A stretch of DNA of 38,809 nucleotides from an uncultured Acetobacteraceae bacterium (GCA_903918195.1 CAIXDS010000347.1:1-38809), one strand, 5' to 3'; positions 1 to 9,162 are shown, numbered from the stretch's first letter. The notes: generated by a model not told the origin, from the sequence alone. Program-made: numbers and translations.

Positions 1-93
1 CCGTGGGGCAAGCCGACCAAGGGCTACAAGACCCGGGTCAACAAGCGGACCGACCGGCTGATTATCCGTGGCCGCAACAAGGGGAAGGGCTGA
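1..93 (+). CDS. rplB: 50S ribosomal protein L2, C-terminal end only (partial)
   Basis: The reading frame is open from base 1 and ends at a TGA at 91-93. It gives 30 residues, with the very basic tail typical of L2 ([11 protein letters not shown] near its start and [10 protein letters not shown] at its end). L2 binds 23S rRNA near the peptidyl transferase centre. The rest of the gene lies upstream of the window. It is followed after 3 bases by rpsS, the standard order in the S10 operon, which fixes the identity despite the short fragment. Confidence 0.93.
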   Translation, partial: PWGKPTKGYKTRVNKRTDRLIIRGRNKGKG

Positions 94-96
94 TCC

Positions 97-375
97 ATGA
101 CACGTTCCGTCTGGAAGGGCCCGTTCGTGGACGGGTACCTGCTGAACAAGGCCGAGGCAAGCCGGGCATCGAGCCGCAACGAGATCATCAAGATCTGGTC
201 GCGCCGCTCGACCATCCTGCCGCAGTTCGTAGGCCTGACCTTCGGCGTCTATAACGGTCACAAGTTCCTGCCGGTGCAGGTGAACGAGAACATGGTGGGG
301 CACAAGTTCGGCGAGTTCTCGCCGACCCGCACCTTCCATGGCCACTCGGCCGACAAGAAGGCGAGGCGGGGCTGA
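97..375 (+). CDS. rpsS: 30S ribosomal protein S19
   Basis: This 92-residue protein is full length for S19, which sits in the head of the small subunit next to S13 and contacts 16S rRNA. It begins [16 protein letters not shown] and contains the family signatures [19 protein letters not shown] and [12 protein letters not shown]. The start ATG is 3 bases after the rplB stop, and the purine-rich end of rplB (AAGGGGAAGGG) serves as ribosome binding site. The rplV start follows one base after the stop, so translation is probably coupled. Confidence 0.97.
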   Translation: MTRSVWKGPFVDGYLLNKAEASRASSRNEIIKIWSRRSTILPQFVGLTFGVYNGHKFLPVQVNENMVGHKFGEFSPTRTFHGHSADKKARRG

Positions 376-376
376 G

Positions 377-784
377 ATGAGCAAGCCGAAGCAACCCAGG
401 CGCATCGCCGAAACTGAGGCGCAGGCGGTCCTGAGCAATGTCCGCGTCAGCCCGCGCAAGCTGAACCTGGTGGCCGGACTGATCCGCAACCGTCCGGCGG
501 CGGATGCGGTGGCCACGCTGACCTTCAGCAAGCGCCGCATTGCCCAGCAAGTGAAGAAGGTGCTGGAGAGCGCGATCGCCAACGCGGAGAACAACCATCA
601 GCTCGATGTCGATCGGCTGGTGGTGTCGCGCGCCGAGGTGGGGCGCTCGATGGTGATGAAGCGCTTCCATGCCCGCGGCCGCGGCCGTGCGTCGCGCATC
701 GAGAAGTGGTTCAGCCATCTGAAGATCGTCGTGGCCGAGCGGGCACAAGAACAGGCCGCCTCGACCGAGCAGGGAGCCGCCTGA
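377..784 (+). CDS. rplV: 50S ribosomal protein L22
   Basis: This 135-residue L22 lines the nascent-peptide exit tunnel with its extended beta hairpin. The core shows [18 protein letters not shown] near the start and a RGRGRASRI segment near the end, which forms the tunnel hairpin. The ATG at 377 is chosen because it sits one base after the rpsS stop. A longer in-frame start at 338 would lie wholly inside rpsS and add 13 non-conserved residues. The stop TGA overlaps the rpsC start as TGATG. The N-terminus is about 20 residues longer than the E. coli protein, as often seen in alphaproteobacteria. Confidence 0.96.
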   Translation: MSKPKQPRRIAETEAQAVLSNVRVSPRKLNLVAGLIRNRPAADAVATLTFSKRRIAQQVKKVLESAIANAENNHQLDVDRLVVSRAEVGRSMVMKRFHARGRGRASRIEKWFSHLKIVVAERAQEQAASTEQGAA

Positions 785-1461
785 TGGGTCATAAAGTCAA
801 TCCGATCGGGCTGCGGTTGGGCATCAACCGCACCTGGGATTCGCGCTGGTTCGCCGGTCAGGACTACGCCAGGCTGCTGCACGACGACCTGAAGCTGCGC
901 ACCCATCTGCGGCAGAAGCTGTCGGGCGCCGGCGTCAGCCGGGTGGTGATCGAACGTCCGGCGAAGAAGCCGCGGGTGACCATCTACGCGGCGCGGCCGG
1001 GCGTGGTGATCGGCAAGAAGGGCCAGGACATCGAGAACCTGCGCAAGGATCTCGCCCGCATGGCCAAGGCCGAGGTCTCGCTGAACATCGTCGAGATCCG
1101 CAAGCCCGAAATCGACGCCCAGCTGGTGGCCGAGAACATCGCCCAGCAGCTGGAGCGCCGGGTGGCCTTCCGCCGGGCAATGAAGCGGGCGGTGCAGTCG
1201 GCCATGCGGCTCGGCGCGCAGGGCATCCGCATCAATTGCGGCGGCCGGCTGGGCGGGGCGGAAATCGCCCGGGTGGAATGGTACCGTGAAGGCCGGGTGC
1301 CGCTGCACACGCTGCGCGCGGACATCGACTACGGCGTTGCCACCGCCAAGACGACCTATGGCACCTGCGGCGTGAAGGTCTGGATCTTCAAGGGCGAGAT
1401 CCTGGCGCACGACCCGCTGGCGCAGGATCGCCGCGCCGCCGAACAGGCGCCGCAGCGGTAA
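784..1461 (+). CDS. rpsC: 30S ribosomal protein S3
   Basis: S3 is part of the mRNA entry site of the small subunit. The 225-residue protein begins [14 protein letters not shown], the canonical start. A type II KH domain with the GxxG loop [17 protein letters not shown] lies in the N-terminal half (about residues 75-95), and the conserved C-terminal segment [12 protein letters not shown] is present. The start overlaps the rplV stop by one base, indicating coupled translation. A longer in-frame start at 706 lies inside rplV and is rejected. Confidence 0.97.
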   Translation: MGHKVNPIGLRLGINRTWDSRWFAGQDYARLLHDDLKLRTHLRQKLSGAGVSRVVIERPAKKPRVTIYAARPGVVIGKKGQDIENLRKDLARMAKAEVSLNIVEIRKPEIDAQLVAENIAQQLERRVAFRRAMKRAVQSAMRLGAQGIRINCGGRLGGAEIARVEWYREGRVPLHTLRADIDYGVATAKTTYGTCGVKVWIFKGEILAHDPLAQDRRAAEQAPQR

Positions 1462-1473
1462 GGACGCAGGACA

Positions 1474-1890
1474 ATGCTGCAACCAAAGCGCACCAACTAC
1501 CGCAAGGCCCATAAGGGCCGCATCAAAGGCTTTGCCAAGGGCAATACCGTGCTGACCTTCGGCACGTACGGCCTGAAGGCGCTGGAGCCCGAGCGCATCA
1601 CCGCGCGGCAGATCGAGGCGGCCCGCCGCGCGATCACCCGCGCCATGAAGCGCGCCGGCCGGGTCTGGATCCGCATCTTCCCCGACGTACCGGTCAGCCG
1701 CAAGCCGGCCGAGGTGCGGATGGGCTCCGGCAAGGGCGCGCCTGAATTCTGGGTGGTCCGGGTGAAGCCGGGCCGGATCATGTTCGAGATCGACGGCGTG
1801 GCACCCGAGCTGGCGCGCGAGGCGCTCGATCTCGGCGCCGCCAAGCTGCCGATCCGGACCAAGTTCATTACCCGTATCGCGGACGCGTGA
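1474..1890 (+). CDS. rplP: 50S ribosomal protein L16
   Basis: L16 is a 138-residue protein that helps position tRNA in the A and P sites. The N-terminus [19 protein letters not shown] and the central [18 protein letters not shown] block are diagnostic. The length is normal. An AAGGAC-type ribosome binding site lies just before the start, 12 bases after rpsC. It is part of the S10 operon order rpsC-rplP-rpmC. Confidence 0.97.
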   Translation: MLQPKRTNYRKAHKGRIKGFAKGNTVLTFGTYGLKALEPERITARQIEAARRAITRAMKRAGRVWIRIFPDVPVSRKPAEVRMGSGKGAPEFWVVRVKPGRIMFEIDGVAPELAREALDLGAAKLPIRTKFITRIADA

Positions 1891-1894
1891 TCCC

Positions 1895-2110
1895 ATGGCC
1901 AAGCAAAGCAAGCCCGCCGACATCCGGGCCAAGACGGCGGACGAACTGTCCGCGCTGCTGCTGAACCTGCGGAAGGAGCAGTTCAATCTGCGCTTCCAGC
2001 GGGCCACCGGTCAGCTCGAGGGCGTAGGCCGCGTGCGCACGGTGCGCCGCGACATTGCGCGTGTGAAGACCATTCTGGCGGAGCAGACGCGCTCCGCCGC
2101 CACGTCCTGA
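1895..2110 (+). CDS. rpmC: 50S ribosomal protein L29
   Basis: L29 is a small two-helix protein at the tunnel exit and contributes to the docking site for SRP and trigger factor. This copy has 71 residues. The [18 protein letters not shown] segment and [11 protein letters not shown] are the family signatures. It starts 4 bases after rplP and is followed by rpsQ after a TGAGGAGCGG ribosome binding site. Confidence 0.95.
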   Translation: MAKQSKPADIRAKTADELSALLLNLRKEQFNLRFQRATGQLEGVGRVRTVRRDIARVKTILAEQTRSAATS

Positions 2111-2120
2111 GGAGCGGCCG

Positions 2121-2411
2121 ATGCCTAGGCGCGTCCTGACCGGGCGGGTGACCAGCGACAAGATGGACAAGACCGTTACGGTGCTTGTCGATCGCCGCGT
2201 GATGCACCCGCTCTACAAGAAGTTCATCCGGCGTTCCAAGAACTACGCCGCGCACGACGAGCAGAATCTCTGCAAGATCGGCGACGTGGTTCGCATCGAG
2301 GAATGCCGGCCGATCAGCAAGCGCAAGACCTGGCTGGTGGTCGAGCGCAATGGCCAGGCCCTGGCCTCCGCGGCGGCCGAAGCGCCAGAAGCGCTCGCGG
2401 CGCAGGCCTGA
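2121..2411 (+). CDS. rpsQ: 30S ribosomal protein S17
   Basis: S17 is a primary 16S rRNA-binding protein with an OB fold. The 96-residue product starts [19 protein letters not shown] and has the motif [16 protein letters not shown] followed by [18 protein letters not shown]. The last 20 or so residues are alanine-rich ([13 protein letters not shown]), an extension beyond the usual 80-85 residue core that is common in high-GC alphaproteobacteria. The start is set by GAGGAG 6 bases upstream. Confidence 0.96.
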   Translation: MPRRVLTGRVTSDKMDKTVTVLVDRRVMHPLYKKFIRRSKNYAAHDEQNLCKIGDVVRIEECRPISKRKTWLVVERNGQALASAAAEAPEALAAQA

Positions 2412-2421
2412 GGAGGCATAG

Positions 2422-2790
2422 ATGATCTCAGTCGAGACCAACCTGGAAGTGGCCGATAATTCCGGCGCGCGACGGGTGCAGTGCATCAAGGTGCTGGGCG
2501 GCTCCAAGCGGAAGACCGCCTCGGTCGGCGATGTCATCGTGGTGTCCGTGAAGGACGCGATCCCGCGCGGCAAGGTGAAGAAGGGCGACGTGCACCAGGC
2601 GGTGATCGTGCGCACGTCGTTTCCCGTGCGCCGGCCGGACGGCAGCGCGATCCGCTTCGACCGCAACGCCGCGGTGCTGATCAACAAGCAGCTGGAGCCG
2701 ATCGGCACCCGCATCTTCGGCCCGGTGGTGCGCGAGCTGCGGGCGAAGAAGTTCATGAAGATCATCTCGCTGGCGCCGGAGGTGCTGTGA
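2422..2790 (+). CDS. rplN: 50S ribosomal protein L14
   Basis: This 122-residue L14 is exactly the usual length. L14 forms an intersubunit bridge with 16S rRNA and is the contact point for the silencing factor RsfS. Signatures are [21 protein letters not shown] near the start and [13 protein letters not shown] near the end. The ribosome binding site is GAGGAGG. The TGA stop overlaps the rplX ATG by one base. Confidence 0.97.
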   Translation: MISVETNLEVADNSGARRVQCIKVLGGSKRKTASVGDVIVVSVKDAIPRGKVKKGDVHQAVIVRTSFPVRRPDGSAIRFDRNAAVLINKQLEPIGTRIFGPVVRELRAKKFMKIISLAPEVL

Positions 2791-3110
2791 TGGCTGCGCG
2801 CATCCGCAAGGGCGACACGGTTGTGGTGATTACCGGCACCTCCAAGGGCCGCCGCGGCGAAGTGCTGCAGGTGATGCCGAAGGCGGACCGGGCGGTGGTG
2901 CAGGGCGTGAACCTGGCCAAGCGGCACACCAAGCCGCGCGGCGTCGGTCAGCCCGGTGGCATCATCGAGCGGGAAGCCACCATCCATTTGTCCAACCTGA
3001 AGCTGGTCGACCCCAAGACCGATACGCCCACCCGCGTGGGCTTCCGGATTCTGGAGGACGGCAGCAAGGTCCGCGTTGCCAAGGCGACCGGCAACGTGAT
3101 CGAAAACTGA
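2790..3110 (+). CDS. rplX: 50S ribosomal protein L24
   Basis: L24 is an early assembly-initiator protein of the large subunit with a KOW domain. The product is 106 residues, with [20 protein letters not shown] (KOW motif) at about residues 5-24 and a [15 protein letters not shown] block later. The start is the ATG overlapping the rplN stop. An in-frame upstream ATG at 2481 would run across rplN out of its frame and is not used. Confidence 0.96.
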   Translation: MAARIRKGDTVVVITGTSKGRRGEVLQVMPKADRAVVQGVNLAKRHTKPRGVGQPGGIIEREATIHLSNLKLVDPKTDTPTRVGFRILEDGSKVRVAKATGNVIEN

Positions 3111-3120
3111 GGAGGCTGCC

Positions 3121-3873
3121 ATGAGCGGTACTAAGGGCGGTCAGAAGGGCAAGACGCCGGCCAAGGGCGGTTCCGGCAAGGGCGGTGCGTCCGGCAAGGG
3201 CGGCGCTTCGGCCAAGGGCGGCCAAAAGGGCAAGCCGGCGCAGGCTGCGGCGAAGAAGTCCGAGACGGGTGGCGGACCCGCGTCGCTGCAGCAGGTCACC
3301 ATCGCCAAGGAGGTGTCGGCCGGCACGGGCCAAATGCCCCGCCTGCAGCGCCGCTATGTCGATGAGATCCGGCCGGCGCTGACCCAGGAATTCGGTTACA
3401 GCAACCCGATGCAGGTGCCGAAGCTGGAGAAGATCGTCATCAACATGGGCGTGGGCGAGGCCGCCAGCGACCAGAAGAAGCTGGACGCGGCGGTGGCCGA
3501 GCTGGCGCTGATCTCCGGTCAGAAGCCGGTCAAGACGATCGCCAAGAAGGCCATCGCCGGCTTCAAGATCCGCGCCGGCCTGCCGATCGGCTGCAAGGTG
3601 ACGCTGCGCAAGGCGCGGATGTACGAGTTCCTCGACCGGTTGGTCACCATCGCGCTGCCGCGCGTGCGCGACTTCCGCGGCATTGCCGGCAAGGGCTTCG
3701 ACGGCCGCGGCAACTTCGCCATGGGGATGAAGGAGCAGATCGTCTTCCCGGAAATCGTCTACGACAAGGTCGATTCGATCCGTGGCATGGACATCCAGTT
3801 CGTGACCACCGCGAGCACCGATGCCGAGGCGAAGGCGCTGCTCAAGAAGTTCGACATTCCGTTCCAGAACTGA
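3121..3873 (+). CDS. rplE: 50S ribosomal protein L5 with long Lys/Gly-rich N-terminal extension
   Basis: L5 binds 5S rRNA and contacts tRNA at the P site. The conserved domain begins only at about residue 72 ([12 protein letters not shown]) and runs to the end, giving the usual 179 residues with [31 protein letters not shown] and [16 protein letters not shown]. Ahead of it are about 71 low-complexity residues built from KGG, GKGGAS and QKGK units. The 3121 start is supported by GAGGAGG six bases upstream. The internal ATG at 3334 has its nearest Shine-Dalgarno-like sequence about 20 bases away, too far for normal use. The extension is predicted to be disordered and strongly positive, so it may contact rRNA. 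That role is inference. Confidence 0.93.
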   Translation: MSGTKGGQKGKTPAKGGSGKGGASGKGGASAKGGQKGKPAQAAAKKSETGGGPASLQQVTIAKEVSAGTGQMPRLQRRYVDEIRPALTQEFGYSNPMQVPKLEKIVINMGVGEAASDQKKLDAAVAELALISGQKPVKTIAKKAIAGFKIRAGLPIGCKVTLRKARMYEFLDRLVTIALPRVRDFRGIAGKGFDGRGNFAMGMKEQIVFPEIVYDKVDSIRGMDIQFVTTASTDAEAKALLKKFDIPFQN

Positions 3874-3953
3874 AGGTTCTGGATCGGGATGCACGTGATG
3901 CGTGATTGGAAAACCGCCGGTGCACAGCCGGCAGGTTCCGGAGGATAGGCAGG

Positions 3954-4259
3954 ATGGCGAAGACTTCCGCGGTCAACCGCAATGCGATGCGCCAGCGTCT
4001 GGCGGCGCGCGACAAGGGCAAGCGTGCGGCCCTGAAGGCGATCGTCATGGACCGCTCCAGTCCGGTCGAGGACCGTTTCGACGCGACGCTGAAGCTGGCA
4101 CAGTTGCCGCGCAACGGGGCCGCGGTGCGGGTCCGGCTGCGCTGCACCCTGACCGGCCGGTCACGCGGCAATTACCGCAAGTTCAAGCTCTGCCGCAACA
4201 TGCTGCGCGAACTGGCCAACCAGGGCCAGATTCCCGGTATGGTCAAGGCGAGCTGGTAA
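3954..4259 (+). CDS. rpsN: 30S ribosomal protein S14 (zinc-independent form)
   Basis: S14 lies in the head of the small subunit. The 101-residue protein begins [20 protein letters not shown] and ends with the conserved [22 protein letters not shown]. It lacks the CxxC pair of the short zinc-type S14, so it is the long C-minus form usual in Proteobacteria. The start at 3954 follows a GGAGGATAGG ribosome binding site. A longer frame from 3906 adds 16 unconserved residues and is not adopted. The 80-base gap after rplE contains a small GCCGG/CCGGC hairpin just before the ribosome binding site. Confidence 0.96.
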   Translation: MAKTSAVNRNAMRQRLAARDKGKRAALKAIVMDRSSPVEDRFDATLKLAQLPRNGAAVRVRLRCTLTGRSRGNYRKFKLCRNMLRELANQGQIPGMVKASW

Positions 4260-4271
4260 GGGGCTGGACAT

Positions 4272-4670
4272 ATGTCGCTATCCGATCCCCTGGGCGATAT
4301 GCTGACACGCATCCGCAACGCGCAGCGCTCGCGCCATGCGGCCTGCGTCGCGCCGAATTCGCAGCTACGGCAGAACGTGCTCGACGTGCTGAAGCGGGAA
4401 GGTTTCATCCGCGGCTTCGCCACCGAGCAGGTGCGGCCCGGCGTGTCGCTGATCCGCATTGAGCTGAAATACAATGAGGGCGAGCCGGTCATCAAGGAGA
4501 TCACCCGCATCTCCAAGCCGGGCCGGCGCGTCTATTCCAAGATCAAGGAGCTGCCCCGGGTCTATGCCGGCCTGGGCATCTCGATCCTCTCCACCCCGCG
4601 CGGGGTGCTGAGCGATGCCGAGGCCCGCGCCGCCAATGTTGGCGGCGAGGTTCTCTGCCGCGTGTTCTGA
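4272..4670 (+). CDS. rpsH: 30S ribosomal protein S8
   Basis: S8 is a primary 16S rRNA binder that nucleates the central domain. In E. coli it also represses translation of the spc operon. The 132-residue product shows [18 protein letters not shown] at the start and the family signature [13 protein letters not shown] with GGEVLCRVF at the end. The length is normal. Ribosome binding site AAGGGG lies 9 bases upstream. I saw no clear S8-like operator around rplE, so autoregulation cannot be claimed here. Confidence 0.97.
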   Translation: MSLSDPLGDMLTRIRNAQRSRHAACVAPNSQLRQNVLDVLKREGFIRGFATEQVRPGVSLIRIELKYNEGEPVIKEITRISKPGRRVYSKIKELPRVYAGLGISILSTPRGVLSDAEARAANVGGEVLCRVF

Positions 4671-4680
4671 GGAGCCCAGC

Positions 4681-5214
4681 ATGTCGCGCGTTGGAAAATA
4701 TCCGGTCGAAATTCCGGCAGGCGTGCAGGTTGCACTCGCCGGCCGGACGTTGACGGCCAAGGGCAAGCTCGGCGTGTTGTCGCTGGAGCTGACCGATCTG
4801 GTCGATGCCACCATCGAGGGTGGCAAGGTGTCGGTTGCGCCGCGTGGCGACGCCACGCCCGCCCGGATGATGTGGGGCACCACGCGGGCGCTGGTCGCCA
4901 GCCTGGTGCACGGGGTCAGCGTTGGCTACGCCAAGACGCTGGAGATCACCGGCACTGGTTATCGTGCTTCGGTGCAGGGCAGCAACCTTGTGATGAACCT
5001 CGGTTTTTCGCATGACGTGGTCTACGCGATCCCGTCCGGGATCAAGGTCACGTGCGAGAAGCCGACCACGATCAAAGTCGAGGGCGTGGATAAGCGGCTG
5101 GTGGGTCAGGTCTGCGCCGAGATCCGCACCTGGCGTCCGCCCGAGCCCTACAAGGGCAAGGGCGTGAAGTTCGTGGGCGAGCAGATCCGGCGCAAGGAAG
5201 GCAAGAAGAAGTAA
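4681..5214 (+). CDS. rplF: 50S ribosomal protein L6
   Basis: L6 is a two-domain protein near the GTPase-associated centre. The 177-residue product begins [17 protein letters not shown]. Both repeats are visible, the second with [12 protein letters not shown] and the terminal motif [26 protein letters not shown] split across the usual positions. The ATG at 4681 follows TGAGGAGCCC. A longer frame beginning at 4615 overlaps rpsH and is rejected. Confidence 0.97.
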   Translation: MSRVGKYPVEIPAGVQVALAGRTLTAKGKLGVLSLELTDLVDATIEGGKVSVAPRGDATPARMMWGTTRALVASLVHGVSVGYAKTLEITGTGYRASVQGSNLVMNLGFSHDVVYAIPSGIKVTCEKPTTIKVEGVDKRLVGQVCAEIRTWRPPEPYKGKGVKFVGEQIRRKEGKKK

Positions 5215-5215
5215 C

Positions 5216-5578
5216 ATGAGCGCGAACCAGAACTTGCAGGCGCGCCGCAGGGACAGGCTGCGCTTTCAGCTTCGTCGCAAGGCGGGCGGGCGGCCTCGGC
5301 TGTCGGTGTTCCGCTCCGGCAAGAACATCTACGCCCAGGTCATCGACGACGCACAGGGACGCACCCTGGCGGCGGCGTCCACCCTCGACGGCACACTGCG
5401 CGAGCAGATCAAGACCGGTGCCGACAAAACGGCGGCGGCGGCGGTCGGCAAGCTGGTGGCCGAGCGTGCCCTGGCGGCGGGCGTCACCGCGGTGGTGTTC
5501 GACCGTGGCGCTTATCTGTACCACGGCCGCGTCAAGGCGTTGGCCGATGCCGCCCGCGAGGGCGGGCTGTCCTTCTGA
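5216..5578 (+). CDS. rplR: 50S ribosomal protein L18
   Basis: L18 mediates 5S rRNA attachment to the large subunit, together with L5. The 120-residue protein has [20 protein letters not shown] near the start, then [19 protein letters not shown], and the C-terminal [26 protein letters not shown] split over the expected region. It starts one base after the rplF stop, and the AAGGAAGGCAAGAAG tail of rplF doubles as ribosome binding region. Confidence 0.96.
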   Translation: MSANQNLQARRRDRLRFQLRRKAGGRPRLSVFRSGKNIYAQVIDDAQGRTLAAASTLDGTLREQIKTGADKTAAAAVGKLVAERALAAGVTAVVFDRGAYLYHGRVKALADAAREGGLSF

Positions 5579-5590
5579 GGGGAATGACCG

Positions 5591-6187
5591 ATGGCACGTG
5601 AACCGAGGGACGGCGGCGGCGGGCGCGGGCGCGAACGCGACCGCGACGGCGGCGACGAACTGATCGACAAGCTGGTCACCATCAACCGCGTGGCCAAGGT
5701 GGTGAAGGGCGGCCGGCGTTTCGCCTTCGCCGCCCTGGTGGTGGTTGGCGACCAGAAGGGCCGCGTTGGCTACGGCGCCGGCAAGGCACGCGAGGTGCCG
5801 GAGGCCATCCGCAAGGCCACCGAACGCGCCAAGCGCGCCATGATCCGGGTGCCGATGAAGGAAGGCCGCACGCTGCACCACGACGTCTACGGCCATTACG
5901 GCGCCGGGCATGTGGTGCTGCGCTCGGCCGCGGCCGGCACCGGCATCATCGCCGGCGGGCCGATGCGCGCGGTGTTCGAGACCCTGGGCATCGGCGATGT
6001 GGTGGCCAAGTCGCTCGGCAGCCGCAACCCGCACAACATGGTCAAGGCCACCTTCGCGGCCCTGACCCAGAGTGCCAGCCCGCGCAGCGTGGCCAGCCGC
6101 CGTGGCAAGAAGGTTTCCGATCTTCTTGGCCGCCGCGACCAGCCCGCCGCCGCGGCTGCGACCGAGGAGGCTCCGGCGAATGCCTGA
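5591..6187 (+). CDS. rpsE: 30S ribosomal protein S5
   Basis: S5 controls decoding accuracy and mRNA unwinding at the entry tunnel. The 198-residue product has an Arg/Gly/Asp-rich N-terminus ([21 protein letters not shown]), then the double-stranded RNA-binding-like domain with [16 protein letters not shown] and [14 protein letters not shown], and the C-terminal domain with [18 protein letters not shown]. It ends with an alanine-rich tail. Both low-complexity ends exceed the E. coli length (167 residues) but are common in this class. Its last 8 bases overlap rpmD. Confidence 0.96.
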   Translation: MAREPRDGGGGRGRERDRDGGDELIDKLVTINRVAKVVKGGRRFAFAALVVVGDQKGRVGYGAGKAREVPEAIRKATERAKRAMIRVPMKEGRTLHHDVYGHYGAGHVVLRSAAAGTGIIAGGPMRAVFETLGIGDVVAKSLGSRNPHNMVKATFAALTQSASPRSVASRRGKKVSDLLGRRDQPAAAAATEEAPANA

Positions 6188-6371
6188 CCGGAAGAAGGTG
6201 AAGGTCACCCAGGTGGCGTCGGTGGCCGGGCGCAAGCCGGGCCAGAAGGAGACGCTCATCGGCCTCGGCCTGAACAAGATCCGCCGCACGCGCGAACTGG
6301 AGGATACCCCTTCGGTGCGCGGCATGATCCGCAAGGTGGCCCACCTGGTGAAGGTGGAGGAGCTGTCCTGA
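6180..6371 (+). CDS. rpmD: 50S ribosomal protein L30
   Basis: L30 is a 63-residue protein with the motif [22 protein letters not shown] followed by [24 protein letters not shown] across its length. The ATG at 6180 overlaps the end of rpsE by 8 bases, and the GAGGAGGCTCC inside rpsE is its ribosome binding site. The upstream in-frame ATG at 6072 would place 36 residues of antisense-quality sequence before the conserved domain and is rejected. Confidence 0.95.
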   Translation: MPDRKKVKVTQVASVAGRKPGQKETLIGLGLNKIRRTRELEDTPSVRGMIRKVAHLVKVEELS

Positions 6372-6405
6372 TCCGCGTGTCGCGTAAGGACGGAAGGGAA
6401 GTGCG

Positions 6406-6897
6406 ATGAAGCTGAACGAACTGCGCGACAATGCCGGCGCGCGCCTGAAGTCCAAGCGGCTCGGCCGCGGCATCGGCTCAGGCAAGGGCAAGACCTCGGG
6501 CAAAGGCGTGAAGGGCCAGAAGGCCCGCGAGGGCGTGGCGCTGAACGGCTTCGAGGGCGGCCAGCTGCCGATCTACCGCCGGCTGCCCAAGCGCGGGTTC
6601 AAGAACATATTCCGCAAGGAATATGCGCCGGTGAACCTGGGCGCGCTGGCAAAGGCCATCGAGTCCGGCCGCATCGACGCTGCCCTGCCGATCACCGAGG
6701 CCACGCTGCGTGCGGCCGGTCTGGTGCGCGGCGGCAAGGTGGCAGGCGTGCGCCTGCTGGCCAGCGGCGAACTGGCGACGGCGGTGACCATCACCATCTC
6801 CGGTGCCTCGGCGGCAGCGGTCGCCGCGGTGCAGGCCGCCGGTGGCAGCGTCACCACCACCGTCGCCGCCAAGGCCGACGCGGCGCCGGCTGCCTGA
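6406..6897 (+). CDS. rplO: 50S ribosomal protein L15
   Basis: L15 is a late-assembling, rRNA-penetrating protein. The 163-residue product begins [22 protein letters not shown] and contains [20 protein letters not shown], the glycine/lysine-rich extension, and [15 protein letters not shown]. The C-terminal part ends in a short alanine-rich tail. Ribosome binding site GGAAGGGAAG lies upstream. It is followed by an unusually long and structured gap before secY. Confidence 0.96.
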   Translation: MKLNELRDNAGARLKSKRLGRGIGSGKGKTSGKGVKGQKAREGVALNGFEGGQLPIYRRLPKRGFKNIFRKEYAPVNLGALAKAIESGRIDAALPITEATLRAAGLVRGGKVAGVRLLASGELATAVTITISGASAAAVAAVQAAGGSVTTTVAAKADAAPAA

Positions 6898-6903
6898 GCG
6901 TTT

Positions 6904-6973
6904 GTGAATGAACGCCCGCGGCGCCCCGGTCTCACCGGGACTCGCTCGATCGGGCCGGCGGGCGTTGGTTCAC
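6904..6973 (+). promoter_or_regulatory. Large imperfect hairpin after rplO (candidate leader or attenuator of secY)
   Basis: The left arm 6904-6922 (GTGAATGAACGCCCGCGGC) pairs with the right arm 6954-6973. Five outer pairs (GTGAA/TTCAC), a 2x2 mismatch, nine pairs (AACGCCCGC/GCGGGCGTT), a one-base bulge and three more pairs give 17 paired positions. A second stem, CCCGGT/ACCGGG with a CTC loop, lies inside at 6925-6939. No run of T follows, so it is not a classical intrinsic terminator. It begins 7 bases after the rplO stop and may be an mRNA processing, attenuation or stability element for secY-adk. Confidence 0.5.
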
Positions 6974-7043
6974 AGGCTCGATCGTCTGACGGCTACGATG
7001 GCTTGCGCCGTGGCCTGTCGGCGCGGCAGAATGGATTCAACCG

Positions 7044-7076
7044 GCGGCGCCCTCGGGACCACCCGAGCGGCGCCGC
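7044..7076 (+). promoter_or_regulatory. GC-rich hairpin immediately upstream of secY
   Basis: The arms GCGGCGCC-CTCGGG (7044-7057) and CCCGAG-C-GGCGCCGC (7062-7076) form 14 base pairs with one bulged C and an ACCA loop. It ends 20 bases before the secY ATG. There is no U-tract. It could be a leader stem limiting or protecting secY translation, or simply the end of the rplO-secY spacer structure. Confidence 0.5.
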
Positions 7077-7096
7077 TTCCATAACGGGAACCTCTC

Positions 7097-8443
7097 ATGG
7101 CGTCTGCAGCCGAGCAGCTTGCGGCCAATCTCAACCTCGGTGTCTTCGCCAAGGCCACCGAGCTCAAGAAGCGCATCTGGTTCACGCTGGGGGCGCTGCT
7201 GATCTACCGCGTCGGCACCTACATCCCGGTGCCGGGAGTGGACGCCTCGGTGATGGGCGAGATGCTGCAGTCGCATGGCGGCGGCATCCTGGCCATGTTC
7301 GACATGTTCAGCGGTGGCGCGCTCGGGCGCATGACCGTATTTGCGCTGAACATCATGCCCTACATCAGCGCCAGCATCATTGTGCAGCTGATGACCGCCG
7401 CGGTGCCGACGCTGGAGGCGCTGAAGAAGGAAGGCGAGTCGGGGCGCAAGAAGCTCAACCAGTACACCCGCTACCTGACCGTCATCATCGCCATGTTCCA
7501 GTCCTACGGCATCGCCATCGGGCTGGAGAGCATGCGCGGCAGCTTCGGTTCGGCGGTGATCGACCCCGGCCTGTTCTTCCGCATATCCTGCGTGATCAGC
7601 CTGGTCGGCGGCACCATGTTCCTGATGTGGCTGGGCGAGCAGATTACCGCCCGCGGCATCGGCAACGGCATCAGCCTGATCATCATGGCCGGCATCGTGG
7701 CCAATGTGCCGCACGCCCTCGGCTCTCTGCTGGAACTCGGCCGCACCGGCGCGCTCAGCCCGGTATTCATCCTGATGTTCCTGGTGGTCGCCGTGCTGGT
7801 GGTGGCCTTTGTGGTGTTCCTGGAGCGGGCGCAGCGCCGTGTCGTGGTGCAGTACCCCAAGCGCCAGGTGGGCAACCGCATGTTCGGCGGCGATTCCACC
7901 CACATGCCGTTGAAGGTGAACACCTCGGGCGTCATCCCGCCGATCTTCGCCAGCTCGATCCTGCTGGTTCCGGCCACCATCGCCGGCTTCTCCGGCCAGA
8001 ACGGCGGTTCCGACTGGCTCAGCGCCTTTACCAACCTGTTTGCGCACGGTTCGTGGCTGTACATGCTCACCTACGCGGCGCTGATCGGGTTTTTCGCCTT
8101 CTTCTACACCGCGGTGGTGTTCAACACGGTGGAGACCGCCGACAACCTGAAGAAATACGGCGGCTTCGTGCCCGGCATCCGGCCTGGCGCGGCCACGGCC
8201 GACTATTTCGACCACATCCTGACCCGGCTCACCACGGTCGGCGCGATCTACCTGATCGCGGTGTGCCTGCTGCCGGAATTCCTCATCAGCACCTACAGCG
8301 TGCCGTTCTACTTTGGCGGCACCAGCCTGCTGATCATCGTGTCGGTGACCATGGATACGGTCACCCAGATCCAGTCGCACTTGCTCGCGCACCAGTACGA
8401 GGGTCTGATTAAAAAGGCGCGCGTGAAGGGTCGCGGACGATGA
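7097..8443 (+). CDS. secY: Protein translocase subunit SecY
   Basis: SecY is the central channel of the SecYEG translocon in the inner membrane. The 448-residue protein has about ten hydrophobic segments. Family signatures are [12 protein letters not shown] in the first periplasmic loop, [23 protein letters not shown] (plug and TM2 region), [17 protein letters not shown] and the cytoplasmic loop with [28 protein letters not shown]. It is preceded by a 199-base spacer with two hairpins, and GGGAACCTCTC is the only weak ribosome binding site. Its stop overlaps adk as ATGA. Placement between rplO and adk is classical. Confidence 0.97.
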   Translation: MASAAEQLAANLNLGVFAKATELKKRIWFTLGALLIYRVGTYIPVPGVDASVMGEMLQSHGGGILAMFDMFSGGALGRMTVFALNIMPYISASIIVQLMTAAVPTLEALKKEGESGRKKLNQYTRYLTVIIAMFQSYGIAIGLESMRGSFGSAVIDPGLFFRISCVISLVGGTMFLMWLGEQITARGIGNGISLIIMAGIVANVPHALGSLLELGRTGALSPVFILMFLVVAVLVVAFVVFLERAQRRVVVQYPKRQVGNRMFGGDSTHMPLKVNTSGVIPPIFASSILLVPATIAGFSGQNGGSDWLSAFTNLFAHGSWLYMLTYAALIGFFAFFYTAVVFNTVETADNLKKYGGFVPGIRPGAATADYFDHILTRLTTVGAIYLIAVCLLPEFLISTYSVPFYFGGTSLLIIVSVTMDTVTQIQSHLLAHQYEGLIKKARVKGRGR

Positions 8444-9096
8444 ACCTTATTCTTCTTGGCCCGCCCGGTGCGGGCAAAGGCACCCAGGCCAAGCGCCTGC
8501 AGGACCGCTACGGCGTGGTGCAGATTTCCACCGGCGACATGCTGCGCGCCGAGGTGGCCGCCGGCAGCGAGGTCGGGCGCGAGGCCAAGGCGGTGATGGA
8601 GGCGGGCAAGCTGGTGTCCGACGACATCCTCATCCGCATGCTCGCCGCCCGCATCACCCGGCCGGACTGCGCCCGTGGCTTCATCCTCGATGGTTTCCCG
8701 CGCACCGTGCCGCAGGCCGAGGCGCTGGACCGCGTGCTTGCCGAGACGGCGCTGAAGCTCGACGCGGTCATCGAACTGGCGGTGGATGACGCCGCCCTCG
8801 TCGAACGCATCGCCGGCCGCTACACCTGCGCCAAATGCGGCGCCGGCTACCACGACAGCTTCCAGAAGCCGCAGGTCGAGGGTGTCTGCGACAGCTGCGG
8901 CAGCCCCGATTTCTCCCGCCGGGCCGACGACAACCGCGAAACCGTGGTGGCGCGGCTGGAGGCGTATCATCGCCAGACTGCGCCGATCCTGCCGCACTAC
9001 GCAGCGCAGGGGAAATTGCAGGCGGTGGATGGGATGGCGGATATCGATGATGTTACGCGGCAGTTGATCGTCATACTTGATGGGGTGGCGGCTTAG
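8440..9096 (+). CDS. adk: Adenylate kinase, long form with four-cysteine LID
   Basis: Adenylate kinase converts ATP and AMP to two ADP in the cytosol. The 218-residue protein has the P-loop GPPGAGKGT (residues 8-16), the AMP-binding [10 protein letters not shown] segment, FILDGFPRT (81-89) and the catalytic [10 protein letters not shown] block. The LID domain holds Cys130, Cys133, Cys150 and Cys153 in two CxxC pairs, which in the family bind a structural zinc. Many proteobacterial enzymes lack this site. ATGA overlap with secY indicates coupled expression. Confidence 0.97.
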   Translation: MNLILLGPPGAGKGTQAKRLQDRYGVVQISTGDMLRAEVAAGSEVGREAKAVMEAGKLVSDDILIRMLAARITRPDCARGFILDGFPRTVPQAEALDRVLAETALKLDAVIELAVDDAALVERIAGRYTCAKCGAGYHDSFQKPQVEGVCDSCGSPDFSRRADDNRETVVARLEAYHRQTAPILPHYAAQGKLQAVDGMADIDDVTRQLIVILDGVAA

Positions 9097-9104
9097 GGAC
9101 CCTG

Positions 9105-9125
9105 CCAGGGGGCTTTGCCCCCTGG
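9105..9125 (+). terminator. Palindromic hairpin after adk
   Basis: CCAGGGGGC and GCCCCCTGG form a perfect 9-base-pair stem around a TTT loop, 8 bases after the adk stop, followed by ACCCG rather than a T-run. The sequence resembles the second half of the palindromic repeat family found elsewhere in the window. It plausibly ends or stabilises the spc transcript ahead of the rpsM promoter. Confidence 0.55.
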
Positions 9126-9162
9126 ACCCGTTGATGGATCACGAAGAGTTGAAGGATCCGCG

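Noticed and set aside
598..2007. 469-codon open frame on the minus strand across rplV-rpsC-rplP
   Set aside because: It is fully antisense to conserved ribosomal protein genes and shows the His/Arg/Ala-rich composition typical of high-GC shadow frames.
3334..3336. Internal ATG of rplE as the true start
   Set aside because: It has no properly spaced ribosome binding site, while 3121 has GAGGAGG at 6 bases. It is kept only as an alternative.
3906..3953. Longer start for rpsN
   Set aside because: The 16 extra residues are not part of S14, and the ribosome binding site fits the ATG at 3954.
7037..8392. 451-codon minus-strand open frame across secY
   Set aside because: It is a shadow of secY, with no recognisable domain and an Asp/His/Gly-biased composition.
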